A stretch of DNA of 10,506 bases from HyVt-560 sp964577195 (GTDB lineage Bacteria; Pseudomonadota; Gammaproteobacteria; UWMA-0217), in NCBI GenBank assembly GCA_964577195.1, contig CAZNYF010000101.1, positions 1 to 10,506 of the forward strand. Reading direction: 5' to 3'. Positions 8,126 through 10,506 of this stretch are shown here, piece by piece (positions within the stretch are counted from its first letter, which is position 1; every line of letters starts with the position of its first letter). A model generated the notes under the pieces. That model saw only the letters and a list, made by a program, of their open reading frames with translations. It did no database searches and was not told the DNA's origin. The translations under genes were made by a program, and so were the position numbers.

Positions 8126-9292
8126 CCGAAACCTAACGCTACTGCTTTTACTGGCATTCGCAATAACGGCCTGTTCACGCCAACAACAACTCCACCAACA
8201 CCAATATCTCACCTTTGGCACCATTGTCACGGTGACCATAGCCGGATCCTCTGACGAGCTGACCCAGCAAGCATTCAAAATTCTAGAAGAAGACTTTACG
8301 CTACTGCATGAAAACTGGCACGCATGGAAACCAGGATCACTAGGGCGAGTCAACTCGCTGCTGCCCTATGGCAAGCCCTTCGCAACTGGCCCGGAGATGA
8401 TCTCAATGATCACTAAAGCCCAAAAGATATCGCGTGACAGTGAGTACCTATTCAACCCTGCGCTCGGTAAATTAATAGCATTATGGGGCTTTCATCAAGA
8501 TCAACCTGAGAAACAGGCGGAGACAACAACCGCCCGAATCCAAGCGTTACTAAAAGCCAATCCCACACTGGATGACATTCAAATTAACGGTATCGTTCTG
8601 CAATGCTCAAACCCTGCGGTACAACTGGATTTTGGTGGGTTTGCAAAAGGCTACGCGCTCAATCTGGCAGCCGAACGATTACTCGAACTAGGCCTTGAAA
8701 ATTTTATAATCAACGCAGGGGGAGACTTAGTTGCCTATGGCAAACACCCTCAACGCCCGTGGAAAATTGGTGTGCGCGACCCTCGCAAAGATAGCGTGTT
8801 GGCAACCATAGAAACGCGCAATGGTGAAGGTATCTTTAGCTCAGGCGATTATGAACGATACTACCTGGAAGCCAATAAGCGCCGTCACCATATTATTGAC
8901 CCAAGAAACGGCATGCCCTCAGAAGGTGCTCGCGCTGTTACTGTCATTCATCAGGATGCAGCACTGGCGGACGCGGCAGCAACCGCATTGATGATCGCAA
9001 GCGATGCTGAATGGCGACGAATCGCAAAAAAACTAGGCATCACGCAAGTGCTAAGAGTGAATGATTCAGGTGAGATTGTCACCACCAGAGAAATGGCAGC
9101 CAGAATCAGCATTGAATCAACTCACTCAGNNNNNNNNNNNNNNNNNNNNNNNNNNNNNNNNNNNNNNNNNNNNNNNNNNNNNNNNNNNNNNNNNNNNNNN
9201 NNNNNNNNNNNNNNNNNNNNNNNNNNNNNATTGTCACCACCAGAGAAATGGCAGCCAGAATCAGCATTGAATCAACTCACTCAGAAAACTAA
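8103..9292 (+). CDS. apbE: ApbE, FAD:protein FMN transferase lipoprotein (interrupted by an artefactual assembly gap)
   Basis: ApbE attaches FMN from FAD to threonines of periplasmic or membrane redox proteins such as Nqr or Rnf subunits. The product has a lipoprotein signal peptide with a hydrophobic run at 11-21 and a lipobox ITAC at Cys24. Family motifs follow: YLFNPALGKLIALWGF (115-130), LDFGGFAKGYAL (175-186), NAGGDL (204-209), FSSGDYERYY (245-254), HHIIDPRNGMPS (262-273) and the metal-binding region ALADAAATALM (287-297, Asp290). The frame runs into 100 N at residue 342. The 55 bases before the gap repeat exactly after it. With one copy and the N removed, the frame continues as Glu-Asn-stop, giving 344 residues, a normal ApbE length; the stop is then at 9290-9292. 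Reading straight through 100 N would instead shift the frame. The ATG lies inside the gshB end, behind GGGAG, suggesting coupled translation. Confidence 0.9.
9075..9284. repeat. 55-bp exact duplication flanking the N run (assembly overlap)
   Basis: Positions 9075-9129 and 9230-9284 are identical over all 55 bases. The copies start and end exactly at the gap borders on their inner and outer sides. This is the pattern of two contigs that overlap but were joined with Ns. The offset of 155 bases is not a multiple of three, so a real duplication of this size would break apbE. Confidence 0.9.
9130..9229. other. Assembly gap, 100 N
   Basis: This is a run of exactly 100 N, the customary size for a gap of unknown length. 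Its flanks share 55 identical bases, so the true missing length is probably zero or negative. Confidence 0.97.
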
Positions 9293-9383
9293 ATGCACCC
9301 ACATCAGCTAAGGTTCGTCAGATTTTCCCGACAATCCGCTATAAAACTGATACCGACGCACTGTAGAGAATCCCGATAAAGGG

Positions 9384-9389
9384 TATACT
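9384..9389 (+). promoter_or_regulatory. Possible -10 element of the tonB-like gene
   Basis: TATACT lies 35 bases before the TonB start codon, within the 132-bp apbE-tonB interval. No convincing -35 box is present at 16-18 bp upstream (CTGTAG at 17 bp). It suggests that the tonB-like gene has its own promoter rather than depending only on gshB. Confidence 0.3.
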
Positions 9390-9424
9390 TTGCACCGAAC
9401 TTTAAAAGACCTCCAGCACACTCT

Positions 9425-10297
9425 ATGGTTACAACTTTGCCCAACCCAAATGTCAGCGCTTCGGATCGGCTCGGGTTAACAATTTTTCTGGCAACTGTTT
9501 TTCACGGCGTGATCATTCTTGGCATCTCGTTTAGCCAGAACTTTGTCAACAACGATATCCAATCACGACCTCTGGATGTTGTACTGGTGCAAACCTGGAG
9601 CGACGAAGCACCAGAAGACGCAGAGCGCATCGCTCAACATAACCAACAAAAAAGTGGCAGTCAGGAAGAAGAAGATACTCCAAGCCAGCAGCTTTCCAGC
9701 CAAGTTCCGATGCAAAACCCGGGGATTGCGCCGCGGCCTCAACAGCGCACCAGGCAGCAGGTCGAGTTAACTCAATCGCAACAATTTCTGCGTACCCAAG
9801 AGTCTGATTTTAAAATCAAGACCGAAAACAAAACCCAGCAGGAAAAGAAAACTACTACGCCGCAACAACGTGAAGTACAAAAACGTGAAATGGAAATTGC
9901 CCGTTTGGCGGCAGAGATTGAACAAGGTCAAAAACGTTACGCGCAGCGGCCGAAGATTCATTTCATAGATGCACTCAGCGCCAAAAGCGCAATCGAAGCA
10001 CAGTACATTGATGGCTGGGTAAGCAAAGTTGAAAGCATCGGTAACCTCAATTACCCGTCGCAAGCCAAACGCGAGCGTATCAGTGGCAAGCTGATCCTTA
10101 ATGTATTAGTGGATCACAACGGCAGTGTTATCAAAGTTCAGGTAGCAATCTCCTCAGGCAGTCAGGTTCTCGACCAGGCCGCCGTGCAAATTGTAAAAAT
10201 ATCCTCACCTTTCCCGCCTTTCCCCGGTGAGATGAGAAACAAATACGACCAACTCATGATTACTCGAACCTGGAAGTTCAACACCCAGGGCGTATGA
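9425..10297 (+). CDS. tonB: TonB-family energy transducer, TonB3 type
   Basis: TonB proteins carry inner-membrane proton-motive energy across the periplasm. The form encoded beside gshB-pilG in Pseudomonas aeruginosa (TonB3) is required for normal twitching and pilus assembly. The 290-residue product has a short cytoplasmic N-terminus with ASDRLGLT (12-19), one membrane anchor at about 18-38 containing His27 (the position of the essential E. coli TonB His20; the partner serine is Ala23 here), and a periplasmic linker at about 40-195. That linker is rich in Gln, Glu and Lys rather than proline, with a likely coiled coil at 138-172. A TonB C-terminal domain lies at about 197-287 (GNLNYPSQAKRERISG, ISSGSQVLDQAAVQIV, ITRTWKF). 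No clear ribosome binding site precedes the ATG, but the DRLGLT segment argues for a start close to it. Synteny and the C-terminal domain make the family call firm; the pilus role is inferred. Confidence 0.9.
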   Translation: MVTTLPNPNVSASDRLGLTIFLATVFHGVIILGISFSQNFVNNDIQSRPLDVVLVQTWSDEAPEDAERIAQHNQQKSGSQEEEDTPSQQLSSQVPMQNPGIAPRPQQRTRQQVELTQSQQFLRTQESDFKIKTENKTQQEKKTTTPQQREVQKREMEIARLAAEIEQGQKRYAQRPKIHFIDALSAKSAIEAQYIDGWVSKVESIGNLNYPSQAKRERISGKLILNVLVDHNGSVIKVQVAISSGSQVLDQAAVQIVKISSPFPPFPGEMRNKYDQLMITRTWKFNTQGV

Positions 10298-10308
10298 TTA
10301 TCAATAGT

Positions 10309-10346
10309 ACCTTTTTTAAGGTCTAAGGAAAGCATCGATGCCTTAA
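10309..10346 (+). other. Overlapping small inverted repeats after tonB, possible weak terminator
   Basis: Eleven bases after the tonB stop, ACCTT-TTTT-AAGGT (10309-10322) can form a 5-bp hairpin. TTAAGG (10316-10321) can instead pair with CCTTAA (10341-10346), and GCATCGATGC (10332-10341) is a perfect 10-bp palindrome. No T run follows the longer structure, so termination is uncertain. Confidence 0.25.
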
Positions 10347-10350
10347 CTAA

Positions 10351-10506
10351 AGAGTTTCTCCAGAAGCATTAGTCGCAAATACCAGCAATAACCAGCCATT
10401 TTGTAAATACGATTGGAATTGGTCGAGTTCAGTCCCATATCAAAACAAAGGTGGTGTTTATGCTTTGCTCGATGAGCTCACTGTGAACACACAGAGCATT
10501 GCCAGC
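10351..10506 (+). other. Open frame without a start codon at the window edge, possible gene remnant
   Basis: After a stop at 10348-10350 this frame stays open for 52 codons to the window end. It has no ATG; TTG and GTG occur only near its end. It reads with a protein-like composition (QPFCKYDWNW, then NKGGVYALLDEL). The GGVYALLDE stretch is faintly like the start of a GIY-YIG-type fold, but the match is too short to trust. The antisense frame is also open for its last 25 codons. It could be a decayed gene, a gene with a frameshifted start, or non-coding DNA. In Pseudomonas the next gene here would be an algH (YqgE-type) gene, which I do not see. Confidence 0.2.

Noticed and set aside
9075..9284. 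A true tandem repeat or CRISPR-like direct repeat at the end of apbE
   Set aside because: There are only two copies, separated exactly by the N run, and removing one restores the gene, so it is an assembly overlap.
9061..9311. Frames reading through the N run to produce a longer or second apbE-related product
   Set aside because: They depend on the arbitrary gap length of 100; the duplicated flank shows that the sequence should be collapsed.

Overview
The window looks like the chromosome of a moderate-GC gammaproteobacterium. It carries the left part of a Pil-Chp locus, the chemosensory system that controls type IV pili and twitching motility. Gene order matches the Pseudomonas aeruginosa arrangement tonB3-gshB-pilG-pilH-pilI-pilJ-(pilK)-chpA, with two differences: pilK is absent and an apbE gene sits between gshB and the tonB-like gene. 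A marine or aquatic Pseudomonadales/Cellvibrionales-type lineage is my guess. The sequence does not fix the genus.

Layout. Positions 1-7032 hold minus-strand genes transcribed from right to left: pilG and pilH (response regulators), pilI (CheW-like adaptor), pilJ (methyl-accepting sensor) and chpA (giant CheA-type kinase, cut off by the window edge after 1043 residues). pilH and pilI overlap by ATGA. A 166-bp foldback element of nested inverted repeats lies between pilI and pilJ. Positions 7033-7180 form a divergent promoter region. Plus-strand genes follow: gshB (glutathione synthetase), apbE (FAD:protein FMN transferase lipoprotein, overlapping gshB by 23 nt) and a TonB3-type energy-transducing protein. 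The last 209 bases contain small inverted repeats and an open frame without a usual start codon.

How the genes work together. PilJ should sense at the inner membrane, PilI couples it to ChpA, and ChpA phosphorylates PilG and PilH, which set pilus extension and retraction. The TonB3-type gene at the same locus in Pseudomonas is linked to pilus assembly and twitching. gshB and apbE have housekeeping redox and flavinylation roles and no obvious direct link.

Data quality. A run of 100 N interrupts the 3' end of apbE. The 55 bases before the gap are repeated exactly after it, and collapsing them restores one intact apbE frame of 344 codons, so the gap is almost surely an assembly artefact. Nothing here is clearly a new system. 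The least explained element is the foldback sequence inside the pil operon.
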